DNA of 64,000 nt from Clostridia bacterium (GCA_910575245.1 CAJTEN010000015.1:62001-126000), one strand, 5' to 3'; numbered from the stretch's first letter, positions 8,225 through 17,599 are shown. The notes: a model not told the origin generated them from the sequence alone. Program-made: numbers and translations.

Positions 8225-9706
8225 TTACGAAATACAGATCGTGCTGATTGTTTTAGCAGAAAGGAGGATACGTATGATCCGGCCTTCTATGCGGATTGCA
8301 TAGGAGGCGTCCGACTGCCCGCGGTTTAACAGAACGGCTGCAAGGGAGCCGTCCGGATTTTTGGCGGCGGTCAGTTCTATCCTGTCATCACAGCGGGAGA
8401 AAGCAATCCGTCTTGCTCCGGGCAGGATGTACCGTGAGAAGTGGCCGATATAGTGATAGGTCAAAAGCTTCCTGTAGGTTCCGTCTTCATTCGCGCATAT
8501 GGGTGCGCCGAAACCGGAAGATACATGACGCGGTCCTCCGTTCTTATCCACGCAGAGATTCCAGTCGATCCAGCGGTTCATTCCGTGGTTGAGGTTGCCG
8601 ATAATGTCGTGTCCGTATGCGGCAGCATCCTCATATTCCACTTCCGCAATGCTGGAACCACCGCCGCCGAACATTGCCGCAAACATGCTGGTTCGCCCGG
8701 GCGGGTGGAGAGCACAGCATTCGCTGGACATAAGCTTCATGTCAGGGAACAGGTCATGGGCTGTGCCAAGAGATTCAAAATGATCCCCCGAATACCAGTG
8801 GAATGCGATACCTTCTATCATACCGGCGGTTTCCTCGTCGATCACTTCCCGGGAAAATTCTACTACCCTTTCTTTATTGTGATCCCAGATATAGAGACCG
8901 ACAGTATCTGTCAGGCCGGCTTCCTTGAAAACCGGATAGAGATAATCTTTCAGGAAGGTTTTCTGTTCCCGGGCAGTCCAGACACAGCTGTCCCAGTTGG
9001 TGGCTGCGATGGTTTCGTTCTGCAGGCTCATCATGGTTACGGGAACGCCCTCATCCAGATAGGCCTGTACATATTTGGCAAGATATAATGCCCAGTCTTT
9101 ATAATGCTCCGGCTTTAAACTTCCTCCGTTGCATCTTGACGGAGTGCCATAATCCACTTCCGGCACAAGGGAGGCCATAATGGCTCCGGCGCCATAGACG
9201 GAGGCATCATTTTTCGGTTTTGCCGGAGGCGTTTTCCACTGCTTCGGCGGAGACCAGGGACTGAGCAGGACACGGAAGGGCTCCACGGTCATTGCCATGG
9301 CGTCTTTCAGCATCGGAAGCATATATTTGCGGTCGCGTTCGATGGTAAAAGTTGTCAGATCCGGATCAGCCAGCGGATCAGCCACTGCCTGATATTCTTC
9401 CAGAGAGTAGTCGCAGCTGTCCATATGCATGCGCAGAAACCGGTAATGCTGCCCGTCTTTACCGAAATGATCTTCCAGAAACTGTTTCTTATCTGCTTCG
9501 GTCATCTTGGAATAGAGATAACCCACAGTGTCCGTCAATGCACCGCCGAAGCCTTCAATTTCCTGGCAGGGCAGATCAGGATAGAGGTTGATGACATTTG
9601 ATTCCAGATGTCTTGCCTCGTCCGCTTCGAGGGTGACAGGCAGTACGTGTTCTTCTGAAATCGCTTTGCAGTTAACTGCGTAGGTAGTGATTTGTTTTGC
9701 TTTCAT
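8225..9706 (-). CDS. GH30-family glycosidase (glucosylceramidase-like)
   Basis: 493 residues from the ATG at 9706, which follows GGAGG; a longer frame upstream has no ribosome site. No signal peptide, so cytoplasmic. The TIM-barrel enzyme shows EIEGFGGALTD near the N-terminus, the SPWSPPKQWKT loop, an acid/base Glu in MMSLQNE, the nucleophile Glu in LMSSEC, and the C-terminal beta-sandwich ending in a LLNRG-type strand. The family includes glucosylceramidases, beta-glucosidases and beta-xylosidases; specificity cannot be assigned. It is transcribed against the preceding operon from a 588-bp upstream region. Confidence 0.88.
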   Translation of the reverse strand: MKAKQITTYAVNCKAISEEHVLPVTLEADEARHLESNVINLYPDLPCQEIEGFGGALTDTVGYLYSKMTEADKKQFLEDHFGKDGQHYRFLRMHMDSCDYSLEEYQAVADPLADPDLTTFTIERDRKYMLPMLKDAMAMTVEPFRVLLSPWSPPKQWKTPPAKPKNDASVYGAGAIMASLVPEVDYGTPSRCNGGSLKPEHYKDWALYLAKYVQAYLDEGVPVTMMSLQNETIAATNWDSCVWTAREQKTFLKDYLYPVFKEAGLTDTVGLYIWDHNKERVVEFSREVIDEETAGMIEGIAFHWYSGDHFESLGTAHDLFPDMKLMSSECCALHPPGRTSMFAAMFGGGGSSIAEVEYEDAAAYGHDIIGNLNHGMNRWIDWNLCVDKNGGPRHVSSGFGAPICANEDGTYRKLLTYHYIGHFSRYILPGARRIAFSRCDDRIELTAAKNPDGSLAAVLLNRGQSDASYAIRIEGRIIRILLSAKTISTICIS

Positions 9707-9809
9707 AGGATCCTCCTTCGATGATTCACTGATTGGCTTACTTGTACTACCGCGTCTTCTCCGACACAAATTCCCATGAAAAGTATGGTGCAAGTAATAT
9801 GATGCACAC

Positions 9810-9837
9810 GCGTACACGCTGCGTGGCGCGTGTACGC
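9810..9837. repeat. GC-rich 10-bp inverted repeat
   Basis: GCGTACACGC (9810-9819) and GCGTGTACGC (9828-9837) form a perfect stem with an 8-nt loop in the leader of the GH30 gene. The surrounding bases are unusually rich in CG steps compared with neighbouring DNA. It could be an operator or an mRNA hairpin. Confidence 0.45.
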
Positions 9838-9946
9838 TCAGCGCGGCGAGTGCGCAGAGCTGGTTTATGGTCTTTCTTTATATACATGTTTAGCATACTA
9901 TAGAATCTATGTAAAAATCTATAGGTTTGCTGAAGATTGTGTAAAT

Positions 9947-9985
9947 TATAGTAAACGACATAACAAATTTCTGTTTCCGGCTTTT
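9947..9985. repeat. Family A palindromic repeat, one arm only
   Basis: The first 35 bases match one arm of the complete copy at 39557-39659 (TATAGTAAACGACATAAC and onward) with one mismatch. The second arm is missing, so this is a solo-arm remnant. The 9707-10294 interval otherwise holds only the hairpin at 9810 and no convincing gene. Confidence 0.7.
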
Positions 9986-10294
9986 GTCCTGCTTGCCGGA
10001 AGCCAGGGGATGTCCGCCCGTTATGTGCAGGGCTTCTGTGTCCCGATGAAGGGAGTGAGATGGATTCCCTTCGAGCCGCAGGTTATGCCCTGTTGGCGGT
10101 TCATAAGAAGTATTTGCTTTTCGCATCTGGTTCTTTTATACTGATCCCTAAGGGATTGCCCGGATTTGCTACAATGTCACTGTAGATTGCGTTCTGCACA
10201 GATGTTCTGTTGCAGGGCAGCCACATTATTCCCGCGGGCGGCGGGTCAGAGTCAGACTTGCGGCGGGGTGTATGACTTGGAGGAGGAAAGGATC

Positions 10295-11425
10295 ATGATT
10301 TATAAGGAGTTTCAGAACTTGAAATTATCGGCTCTTGGCCTGGGTGCGATGCGCCTGCCTGTTATTGACGGAAATGATGCTGCTGTCGATGCGGCGGCGA
10401 CAGAGGAAATGGTCGCATATGCAATGGAGCAGGGCATCAACTATTATGATACGGCATGGGGATATCACAGCGGCAATTCGGAGACCGTGATCGGGAAGGC
10501 GCTTGGTAAGTATCCACGGGAAAACTTCTATCTGGCTACGAAATTTCCGGGCTATGACCTTGCCAATATGCCTAAAGTGAAGGAGATTTTTGAGAAACAG
10601 CTTGAGAAGTGCGGCGTGGATTATTTTGATTTCTATCTATTCCACAATGTATGTGAGATGAACATTGATGCGTATCTTGACAAGCAGTACGGTATCTATG
10701 AATACCTGATGGAGCAGAAGAGAGACGGCAGGATCCGCCATCTGGGATTTTCCGCGCATGGAGATTTAGATGTTATGAAGCGGTTCCTGGAAGCTTACGG
10801 CAAGGATATGGAATTCTGCCAGATTCAGTTAAACTATCTGGACTGGTCCTTCCAGAATGCGGAGGCGAAGGTGGAACTGCTCAAGTCCTACAATATTCCT
10901 GTCTGGGTTATGGAGCCGCTGCGGGGCGGAAAGCTGGTGAAGCTTCCGGAAGAGCAGGGACAGAGATTGAAGGCAGCGCGGCCCGAAGAGGAGATTCCGG
11001 CGTGGGCGTTCCGGTTCTTACAGTCCATTCCCGGTGTGACCATGATCTTGTCCGGTATGTCGAATATGGAACAGCTGCAGGCGAATATACGTACCTTCGG
11101 GGAGGAGAAGCCGCTTGCGAAGGAAGAGATGGATATGCTGATGGATGTCGTGTCAGCTATGAAGAACAACACGCTGCCTTGTACGGCATGTCATTACTGC
11201 GTCAGCCATTGTCCGAAGGGGATTGATATTCCGAAAATTCTGGAATTGTACAATGAACATAGCCTTACGGGAGGCGGATTCCTTGCACCGATGGCGATCG
11301 GGGCAATGCCGAAGGAGAAACAGCCGTCAGCTTGTGTGGGATGCCGCAGCTGTGAGAAGGTCTGCCCGCAGCAGATCAAGATCTCGGAGACGATGTCCAA
11401 CTTTGCGGCACAGCTGGGTGCGTGA
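10295..11425 (+). CDS. Aldo/keto reductase with C-terminal 4Fe-4S domain
   Basis: 376 residues from the ATG at 10295, preceded by GGAGGAGG. An AKR barrel (Tyr in DTAWGYH, Lys in LATKFPG) is followed from about residue 290 by two cysteine clusters, CTACHYCVSHCPKG and CVGCRSCEKVCPQ, typical of ferredoxin-like 4Fe-4S binding. Such fusions are common in anaerobic Clostridia and are thought to link NAD(P)H-type carbonyl reduction to ferredoxin electron flow; the substrate is unknown. It stands alone and ends in a strong terminator. Confidence 0.9.
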   Translation: MIYKEFQNLKLSALGLGAMRLPVIDGNDAAVDAAATEEMVAYAMEQGINYYDTAWGYHSGNSETVIGKALGKYPRENFYLATKFPGYDLANMPKVKEIFEKQLEKCGVDYFDFYLFHNVCEMNIDAYLDKQYGIYEYLMEQKRDGRIRHLGFSAHGDLDVMKRFLEAYGKDMEFCQIQLNYLDWSFQNAEAKVELLKSYNIPVWVMEPLRGGKLVKLPEEQGQRLKAARPEEEIPAWAFRFLQSIPGVTMILSGMSNMEQLQANIRTFGEEKPLAKEEMDMLMDVVSAMKNNTLPCTACHYCVSHCPKGIDIPKILELYNEHSLTGGGFLAPMAIGAMPKEKQPSACVGCRSCEKVCPQQIKISETMSNFAAQLGA

Positions 11426-11465
11426 GAAGAAGATATCGTGTGATATCAGAACATAGAGAGTGCTG

Positions 11466-11500
11466 AAACAGGAAACCCTTGCCGGGTTTCCTGTTTTTCT
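11466..11500 (+). terminator. Rho-independent terminator after the aldo/keto reductase
   Basis: AAACAGGAAACCC pairs with GGGTTTCCTGTTT (13 bp, 5-nt loop) and continues into TTTTTCTT. Confidence 0.92.
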
Positions 11501-11528
11501 TGACAGGTATTCCTGTACAATTATTATC
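11500..11528 (+). promoter_or_regulatory. Promoter of the glpK operon
   Basis: TTGACA (11500-11505) and TATTAT (11523-11528) with a 17-bp spacer, directly after the preceding terminator. It leaves a leader of about 90 nt before glpK. Confidence 0.75.
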
Positions 11529-11624
11529 TGGAAGTTTTGATTGAGTATATAGAGAAAAAGCATTATAGTAGTGGTATGGGGAAATTTACAGAAAATCAGG
11601 ATAAATCCTTAGAGGAGGGAACGT

Positions 11625-13121
11625 ATGGCAAAGTATGTAATGGCACTGGATGCGGGGACGACGAGCAACAGATGTATTTTGTTCAACGAGCAGGGAGACA
11701 TGTGCAGTGTGGCACAGAAGGAATTTACGCAGTATTTTCCGAAGCCGGGCTGGGTGGAGCATGATGCGGACGAGATCTGGTCTACCCAGCTTGAGGTGGC
11801 ACAGCAGGCTATGGCGAATATCAATGCCACGGCGGCGGAGATTGCCGCGATCGGTATTACGAACCAGAGAGAGACAGTGGTGGTCTGGGACAGGAAGACG
11901 GGCAGTCCTGTACATAATGCGATTGTGTGGCAGTGCCGCAGGACATCGGAATATGCGGACAGTCTGAAGGAGAAGGGGCTGACGGATAAGTTCAGGGAGA
12001 AGACAGGGCTTGTCATTGATGCATATTTCTCGGCAACTAAGATCAAATGGATTCTGGATCATGTGGAGGGTGCCCGTGAGAAGGCGGAGAGTGGAGAATT
12101 GATGTTCGGCACTGTGGAGACATGGCTGATCTGGAAACTGACCAAGGGCGACGTGCATGTGACGGATTATTCCAATGCGTCCCGTACAATGCTGTTTAAT
12201 ATCAATACATTGAAGTGGGACGATGATATCCTGGAAGAATTGAAGATTCCGAAATGCATGCTTCCGGAGGTAAAACCGTCAAGCTGTATCTACGGGGAGG
12301 CAGATCCGGGATTTTTCGGCGGGCCGATTCCCATCGGCGGCGCGGCGGGCGACCAGCAGGCAGCATTGTTCGGGCAGACCTGTTTCGAACCGGGAGAAGC
12401 GAAGAATACTTACGGAACGGGATGTTTCCTGCTGATGAATACGGGGGAGAAGCCGGTCTTTTCCCATAACGGCCTTGTGACAACCATAGCCTGGGGACTT
12501 GACGGGAAGGTCACCTATGCGCTGGAGGGCTCTATCTTCGTGGCGGGGGCGGCGATCCAGTGGCTCCGCGATGAGATGCGTCTGATCGATTCCGCACAGG
12601 ATTCGGAGTATATGGCGAAGAAGGTTAAGGATACAAATGGGTGTTATGTGGTGCCTGCCTTTACAGGACTTGGGGCGCCTCACTGGGATCAGTATGCGAG
12701 AGGGACGATCGTGGGAATCACCCGCGGCGTCAATAAATATCATATTATCAGGGCAACACTGGATTCCCTGGCCTATCAGGTTAACGATGTACTTACGGCG
12801 ATGGAGGCGGATTCTTCAATCAAGCTGGCGGCACTGAAAGTGGACGGAGGAGCCAGTGCGAACAATTTCCTGATGCAGCAGCAGGCGAATATCAGCCATG
12901 CGCCTGTCAACCGCCCGAAATGTGTGGAGACAACGGCGATGGGCGCGGCTTATCTGGCAGGCTTGGCGGTGGGGTACTGGGCAAGTAAGGAAGATGTGGT
13001 GAAGAACTGGGCGGCCGACAGGGAATTCGTGCCTGAGATTCCGGAGGAGGAACGGCTTGCAATGGTGAAGGGCTGGAGCAAAGCTGTCAGGTGTGCGTAT
13101 GGATGGGAGAAGGAAGACTAA
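11625..13121 (+). CDS. glpK: Glycerol kinase
   Basis: 498 residues, standard length. It phosphorylates glycerol to sn-glycerol 3-phosphate with ATP in the cytoplasm. The FGGY fold is clear from the start ([15 protein letters not shown]), through [10 protein letters not shown], the GITNQRET signature and [14 protein letters not shown], to the phosphate-binding [14 protein letters not shown] segment. AGAGGAGGG precedes the ATG. It begins a four-gene operon with two flavoproteins and a DUF1667 protein that probably oxidise the product. Confidence 0.95.
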   Translation: MAKYVMALDAGTTSNRCILFNEQGDMCSVAQKEFTQYFPKPGWVEHDADEIWSTQLEVAQQAMANINATAAEIAAIGITNQRETVVVWDRKTGSPVHNAIVWQCRRTSEYADSLKEKGLTDKFREKTGLVIDAYFSATKIKWILDHVEGAREKAESGELMFGTVETWLIWKLTKGDVHVTDYSNASRTMLFNINTLKWDDDILEELKIPKCMLPEVKPSSCIYGEADPGFFGGPIPIGGAAGDQQAALFGQTCFEPGEAKNTYGTGCFLLMNTGEKPVFSHNGLVTTIAWGLDGKVTYALEGSIFVAGAAIQWLRDEMRLIDSAQDSEYMAKKVKDTNGCYVVPAFTGLGAPHWDQYARGTIVGITRGVNKYHIIRATLDSLAYQVNDVLTAMEADSSIKLAALKVDGGASANNFLMQQQANISHAPVNRPKCVETTAMGAAYLAGLAVGYWASKEDVVKNWAADREFVPEIPEEERLAMVKGWSKAVRCAYGWEKED

Positions 13122-13149
13122 AGGGATACTTCAGATTGGAGAGAAAAAT

Positions 13150-14586
13150 ATGTATGACGTAATTATCATCGGCGCCGGGGTGTCAGGGTGTGCATCAGCG
13201 CGGGAATTATCCAGGTACAAGGCGCGGATATGTGTGCTGGAGAAAGCAGAGGATGTATGCTGCGGTACATCGAAGGCGAACAGCGCGATAGCCCATGCCG
13301 GTTATGATGCAGCCACAGGTTCGTTGATGGCGAAATTGAATGTGCAGGGCAGCCGGATGATGGAACAGCTGTCGAAGGAACTGGATTTCGAATTCCGGCG
13401 GACCGGATCTCTGGTACTGTGCAGGAATGAGGAAGATATGCTGAAGCTTCAGGAACTCTATGACAGAGGAAATGCAAACGGGGTGGAAGGGCTTCGCATT
13501 TTGAATCAGGAAGAACTGCGGAAGATGGAGCCTAATATTTCGGATGACGCGGTGGCGGCTCTGTATGCTCCGACGGCGGGCATTGTGTGTCCCTTCGGGA
13601 TGAATATTGCTTTTGCGGAGAACGCCTGTGCAAACGGTGTGGAGTTTCGGTTTGATACGGAGGTACAGGGGATTGGCAGGTCGGATGCGGGCTGGGCCGT
13701 GGAGACAAACCGTGGGCAGTTCGAGACGAAATGCGTGGTCAATGCAGCCGGTGTCTATGCCGATGTAATCCACAATATGGTGAGCGATAAGAAGATAAAG
13801 ATTACGCCGCGAAGAGGAGATTACTGCCTGTTGGATAAATCCGCGGGAAATCATGTGTCTAAAGTAATCTTTGCCCTGCCGAATCAGTTTGGTAAAGGAA
13901 TTCTGGTGACGCCGACGGTTCACGGGAATCTGCTGGTGGGTCCGACGGCCATCGATATAGAGAATAAGGAGGGTGTCAATACCACGAGGGAAGGGCTGGC
14001 TCAGGTGCTTGAGAGGGCAGGAGAGAGTGTGAAGAATCTGCCGATGCGCTCTGTGATCACTTCCTTTGCGGGATTGCGTGCCCACGAAGAAAATCATGAA
14101 TTTATCATCGGGGAAGCGGATGGTGCGGAAGGGTTCATTGATTGTGCGGGGATTGAGTCTCCGGGCCTTACGGCCAGTCCTGCAATCGGCGCGATGGTGG
14201 CCGGGACCGTAAGAGATCTTTTGCGATTGGAGGAAAATCCGGAGTTTGTCGGTACCAGACAGGGGATTTTGAATCCGCAGAAGATGTCTGCCGAAGACAG
14301 AAAGAAGCTGATTCGTGAGAAGCCTGCTTACGGAAACATTATCTGCCGCTGCGAGATGGTTACGGAAGGTGAGATCATTGATGCGGTTAAGAGGCCTCTC
14401 GGTGCGAAATCCCTGGACGGTGTGAAGCGCAGGACAAGAGCAGGCATGGGGCGGTGCCAGGCAGGGTTCTGCTCGCCCAGAGTCATGGAAATTCTGGCCA
14501 GAGAGTGCGGGAAAGAAATCAGCGATATTACGAAGTCCGGCGGCAATTCCAGGATCGTTGTGGGGACGAATAAGGATGTGTTGTAG
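13150..14586 (+). CDS. FAD-dependent oxidoreductase with BFD-like [2Fe-2S] domain (GlpA-like)
   Basis: 478 residues starting at the ATG after GGAG. The N-terminal FAD-binding motif is IIIGAGVSGCASARELS; the fold is of the DAO/glycerol-3-phosphate dehydrogenase type. The C-terminus (about 395-450) carries CRCEMV and GRCQAGFC, the four cysteines of a BFD-like [2Fe-2S] site. The position directly after glpK points to anaerobic glycerol 3-phosphate oxidation to dihydroxyacetone phosphate, passing electrons to the next two gene products (inference from context and family). Confidence 0.85.
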   Translation: MYDVIIIGAGVSGCASARELSRYKARICVLEKAEDVCCGTSKANSAIAHAGYDAATGSLMAKLNVQGSRMMEQLSKELDFEFRRTGSLVLCRNEEDMLKLQELYDRGNANGVEGLRILNQEELRKMEPNISDDAVAALYAPTAGIVCPFGMNIAFAENACANGVEFRFDTEVQGIGRSDAGWAVETNRGQFETKCVVNAAGVYADVIHNMVSDKKIKITPRRGDYCLLDKSAGNHVSKVIFALPNQFGKGILVTPTVHGNLLVGPTAIDIENKEGVNTTREGLAQVLERAGESVKNLPMRSVITSFAGLRAHEENHEFIIGEADGAEGFIDCAGIESPGLTASPAIGAMVAGTVRDLLRLEENPEFVGTRQGILNPQKMSAEDRKKLIREKPAYGNIICRCEMVTEGEIIDAVKRPLGAKSLDGVKRRTRAGMGRCQAGFCSPRVMEILARECGKEISDITKSGGNSRIVVGTNKDVL

Positions 14587-14612
14587 GGAAAGAATAAACG
14601 AGGAGATGACTA

Positions 14613-15968
14613 GTGAAAACATATGACATTGTTATAGTCGGCGGAGGACCGGCGGGACTGGCAGCGGCGGTTTCCGCCAGGAAGAACGGAACAGAAAGCA
14701 TTCTGGTCCTGGAAAGAGACAGGGAACTGGGCGGTATTCTGAACCAGTGTATCCATAACGGATTCGGCCTGCATACGTTCAAGGAGGAACTGACGGGGCC
14801 GGAATACGCCGGAAGATTTATCGGGCAGGTGAAGGAACTGCAGATAGCGTATAAGCTGAACACCATGGTTATGGATATCAGCCGGGATAAAATAGTAACG
14901 GCGATGAACAGCACGGATGGTCTCTTTGAGATTCAGGCAGGGGCGGTCATTCTGGCGATGGGATGCAGGGAGCGTTCCAGAGGAGCGCTTAACATTCCCG
15001 GATACCGTCCGGCAGGAATCTTTTCTGCTGGAACTGCCCAGAGACTGGTCAATATGGAAGGGTATCTGCCGGGACGCAAAGTGGTGATACTCGGTTCCGG
15101 CGATATCGGCCTGATTATGGCCAGGCGTATGACACTGGAGGGAGCGCAGGTACAGGTGGTGGCGGAGCTAATGCCTTATTCCGGCGGCCTGAAAAGGAAT
15201 ATCGTGCAGTGTCTGGATGACTATGGAATTCCGTTGAAGCTGAGCCATACTGTAGTGGAGATACGCGGCAAGGAGAGAGTGGAGGGAATCACCCTGGCAC
15301 AGGTGGATGATAGGGGAAAACCGATTCCGGGGACTGAGGAAGACTATGAATGCGATACGCTGTTGTTATCGGTGGGCCTGATTCCGGAAAACGAACTGTC
15401 AAGTGGTATGGGCGTAGAATTGAGCAGGGTTACTTCCGGCCCTGTGGTCAATGAGTGCCTGGAAACCAATATCGAGGGCGTGTTTGCCTGCGGGAATGTC
15501 CTGCATGTACATGATCTGGTGGATTATGTCTCTGAGGAGGCTGCGGCGGCAGGGAAGAATGCCGCGCGGTATGTGCAGGAAAAGCGGGTGATTTCAAAAG
15601 AGCGACCGGAAGGCATTGTTGCAGAACAGAGAAAAAGCGGCACCGGAGACGAAAATATTGCGGCACAGGGTACGGGCAGTGTGTCACGGGGACATATTGT
15701 GGATGTGCAGGCGGCAGATGGCGTACGCTATACGGTACCTGCAAGAATTAACGTAGAGCGTATGGAAGATATCCTGACGGTACGTTTCAGAGTAGGCGGC
15801 GTATATAAGAACTGCTTTATCAGTGTTTATCTGGATGACAAGCGGATCCTCCACCGGAAAAGGCCGGTTATGGCGCCAGGCGAGATGGAGGAAGTGAAGC
15901 TGAGGAAAGAAGAATTGCGGCAGTACCCGGAGCTTAAGGCGGTTACGGTGAAACTGGAGGAGGTATAG
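14613..15968 (+). CDS. NAD(P)/FAD-dependent oxidoreductase
   Basis: 451 residues from a GTG start with AGGAGATG upstream. Two Rossmann sites are visible: IVGGGPAGLAAAVSA at the N-terminus for FAD and ILGSGDIGLIMARRM near residue 155 for a pyridine nucleotide. The GGILNQCIHNGFG stretch is characteristic of the flavoproteins that accompany GlpA-like proteins in Clostridia. A C-terminal beta-rich extension (about 350-451) probably contacts a partner. Likely moves electrons from glycerol 3-phosphate to NAD(P) or a quinone-independent acceptor. Confidence 0.85.
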   Translation: MKTYDIVIVGGGPAGLAAAVSARKNGTESILVLERDRELGGILNQCIHNGFGLHTFKEELTGPEYAGRFIGQVKELQIAYKLNTMVMDISRDKIVTAMNSTDGLFEIQAGAVILAMGCRERSRGALNIPGYRPAGIFSAGTAQRLVNMEGYLPGRKVVILGSGDIGLIMARRMTLEGAQVQVVAELMPYSGGLKRNIVQCLDDYGIPLKLSHTVVEIRGKERVEGITLAQVDDRGKPIPGTEEDYECDTLLLSVGLIPENELSSGMGVELSRVTSGPVVNECLETNIEGVFACGNVLHVHDLVDYVSEEAAAAGKNAARYVQEKRVISKERPEGIVAEQRKSGTGDENIAAQGTGSVSRGHIVDVQAADGVRYTVPARINVERMEDILTVRFRVGGVYKNCFISVYLDDKRILHRKRPVMAPGEMEEVKLRKEELRQYPELKAVTVKLEEV

Positions 15969-15973
15969 GGACT

Positions 15974-16330
15974 ATGGGAAAAAGAGAATTGATCTGCATC
16001 GGCTGTCCCATGGGCTGTCCGGTCACGGTTCAGATGAATGGTACACAGGTCATAAGCGTATCCGGCAATACCTGCCCGCGCGGAGACGCCTATGCAAGGA
16101 AGGAAGTTACGAATCCGACCAGAATCGTCACTTCTACCGTTAAAGTGGAAGGCGGGAGTGTGGGCATGGTATCCGTGAAGACGAAAGAGGATATCCCGAA
16201 GGATAAGATATTCGATTGTGTGAGAGCACTGAAGGACATCACGGTGAAGGCGCCAATACGGATCGGGGATGTGATTCTTGCGGATGCTGCCGGTACGGGT
16301 GTTGATGTGGTTGCAACGAAGAATACGTAG
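15974..16330 (+). CDS. DUF1667 cysteine-rich protein
   Basis: 118 residues, beginning 5 bp after the previous stop. CIGCPMGCPV near the N-terminus and NTCPRGDAYA form the four-cysteine set of DUF1667 proteins, which resembles the metal or Fe-S site at the start of formate-dehydrogenase-type molybdoenzymes. It is regularly found after the two flavoproteins and is presumably the third subunit of their complex. Biochemistry is not established, to my knowledge. Confidence 0.85.
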   Translation: MGKRELICIGCPMGCPVTVQMNGTQVISVSGNTCPRGDAYARKEVTNPTRIVTSTVKVEGGSVGMVSVKTKEDIPKDKIFDCVRALKDITVKAPIRIGDVILADAAGTGVDVVATKNT

Positions 16331-16403
16331 ATAAGGCGGATTTTGATAACCAGAAGGAACGAAGACTTAGCAGACGGTGCTTGTCTGCAATAAAGTGATG
16401 ATC

Positions 16404-16445
16404 AGGCGTAATGTATTGATGGTTCAATATTTTTACGCCTTTTTT
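16404..16445 (+). terminator. Terminator of the glp operon
   Basis: AGGCGTAA pairs with TTACGCCT, with an inner ATTGA/TCAAT helix, followed by six T. A smaller hairpin GCAGAC/GTCTGC lies just before it (16370-16388). Confidence 0.85.
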
Positions 16446-16523
16446 GCTGTCCAGGAATTCCTGATTTCTCAAGGAAATATAGGGGAAAGCAGGGTGGCAG
16501 GTAACTGTTTTCCTGAGAAAATT

Positions 16524-16638
16524 AAATTTCGTGAAATATATCAGAATCAAATTTTCAAAATTAGTGAAATGTATTGGAAAAATAATTTAAAATTTCGTGA
16601 ATATATAATAAAAAAGAATTCTAATTTTCGGGAATTTG
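16524..16638. promoter_or_regulatory. Four palindromic sites at exact 33-bp spacing
   Basis: The core TTTC-GT-GAAA occurs at 16527-16536 and in diverged form at 16560 (ATTAGTGAAA), 16593 (TTTCGTGAAT) and 16626 (TTTCGGGAAT). The centres are 33 bp apart each time, three helical turns, so all four lie on one face of the DNA. The last site sits inside the promoter of the response-regulator gene. This arrangement suits cooperative binding of a dimeric regulator. Confidence 0.7.
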
Positions 16639-16647
16639 CTATATAAT
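16619..16647 (+). promoter_or_regulatory. Promoter of the degenerate response-regulator module
   Basis: TATAAT (16642-16647) is consensus, but the -35 at 17 bp (TTCTAA) is poor, as in activated or repressed promoters. It overlaps the fourth palindromic site. Confidence 0.55.
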
Positions 16648-16744
16648 AGCTGTAAATTTGTTCGAAAAATTTGATGTATGATGAGGGGATCACATTTTTA
16701 CATGGCAATTTGTTTGTAGAGATTATTCGGAAGGAGCACCCTAT

Positions 16745-17308
16745 ATGAGACAGAAGCTGTTGATTGTAGATGATGAACAAGGAATTGTGGATATGATGAG
16801 GAGTTATTTTACGCCTCGCTATGACGTGCTGACGGCATACAGCGGCAGTGAGGCGCTTAAGAAAGTTTCGGCAGACCCGGATCTGATTCTCCTGGATATC
16901 AATATGCCCGGAATGGACGGACTGGATGTCTGCCGGCAGATCCGGGCATATGTCAGCTGCCCGATTCTGTTTCTGACGGCCCGGATTGAATCGTCCGATA
17001 AGATCACCGGATTTGGGGCAGGGGCAGATGATTATATTGTCAAGCCCTTTGATCTGGATGAACTGGGAGCCAGGGTGGAGGCGCATCTGCGGCGGGAGCA
17101 GAGAAGACAGGACAATGCGGCGGTGCGGTTTTTCGGGGATCTTTCAGTCGATTATTCTGCCAGGACGGCGGAGATCCACGGGGAGCAGATTTCTTTTTCC
17201 AGGAGGGAATTTGATATTCTGGAGCTTCTTTCACTGCACGCGGGGCAGGTCTTTGACAGAGAGCGTATCTATGAAACGGTGTGGGGTCTGGACGGGCATA
17301 AGTCATAA
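16745..17308 (+). pseudogene. OmpR-family response regulator, truncated in its DNA-binding domain
   Basis: 187 residues against about 220-230 for the family. The receiver is complete: acidic pocket DD at 9-10, phosphoacceptor Asp51, LFLTAR and the Lys in IVKPF. The winged-helix domain begins normally but stops after ERIYETVWGLDG; the next residues (HKS) and the stop come from foreign DNA. The recognition helix and the wing are therefore missing. A kinase gene would be expected next but is absent; a HicB fragment on the opposite strand begins at the breakpoint. The product could still be phosphorylated but is unlikely to bind DNA specifically. Confidence 0.85.
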
Positions 17309-17310
17309 TT

Positions 17311-17567
17311 CCTTTTGAAAAGTCAAGTTCTCCCGCGCTCTGTTTCATCTTTTCCATGGCTGTCTTCTGCTCTGACGGAACCGGAAGTTCTTCCTTATTA
17401 TCCTCCATCGAAATACCGGTCGCCCCGATCGCATCTCTTGCCATTTCAATGGCATCCGCCAAAGTATCCCCCTCTGTCCAAATCTCCATATCAGGAACGC
17501 AAACTAAAAAAGGATGTTCCGATCCGTCATCCTGATTTAAAATAAAAGTTGGATATACCTGTTTCAT
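17311..17567 (-). pseudogene. HicB-like antitoxin fragment
   Basis: Reading on the minus strand from the ATG at 17567 (AGGGAG upstream), about 85 residues look like HicB antitoxins: YPTFILNQ, FLVCVPDMEIWTEG and TLADAIEMARDAIG. The usual C-terminal ribbon-helix-helix part is lost; at about 17310 the frame runs into the antisense of the response regulator, continuing without meaning to 17040. No HicA toxin is present. It entered with the rearrangement that removed the kinase gene. Confidence 0.75.
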
Positions 17568-17599
17568 AAGCTTCACTCCCTATTATAAATTCCATTTTC

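Noticed and set aside
9830..10144. Open frame of 104 codons in the GH30 upstream region
   Set aside because: It runs through a family A repeat arm and has no ribosome site or protein-like composition.
13207..14622. 471-codon minus-strand frame opposite the GlpA-like gene
   Set aside because: The plus strand encodes a protein with clear FAD and [2Fe-2S] motifs; the antisense frame shows none.
16524..16638. CRISPR-like array considered because of regular 33-bp spacing
   Set aside because: Only a 10-16 bp core is conserved, the copies are diverged, there are no defined spacers and no cas genes.
16377..16646. Open frame of 89 codons before the truncated response regulator
   Set aside because: It covers a terminator and the 33-bp operator array; coding is implausible.
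17040..17310. C-terminal continuation of the HicB-like frame
   Set aside because: This part is only the antisense of the response regulator after the breakpoint and has no HicB similarity.
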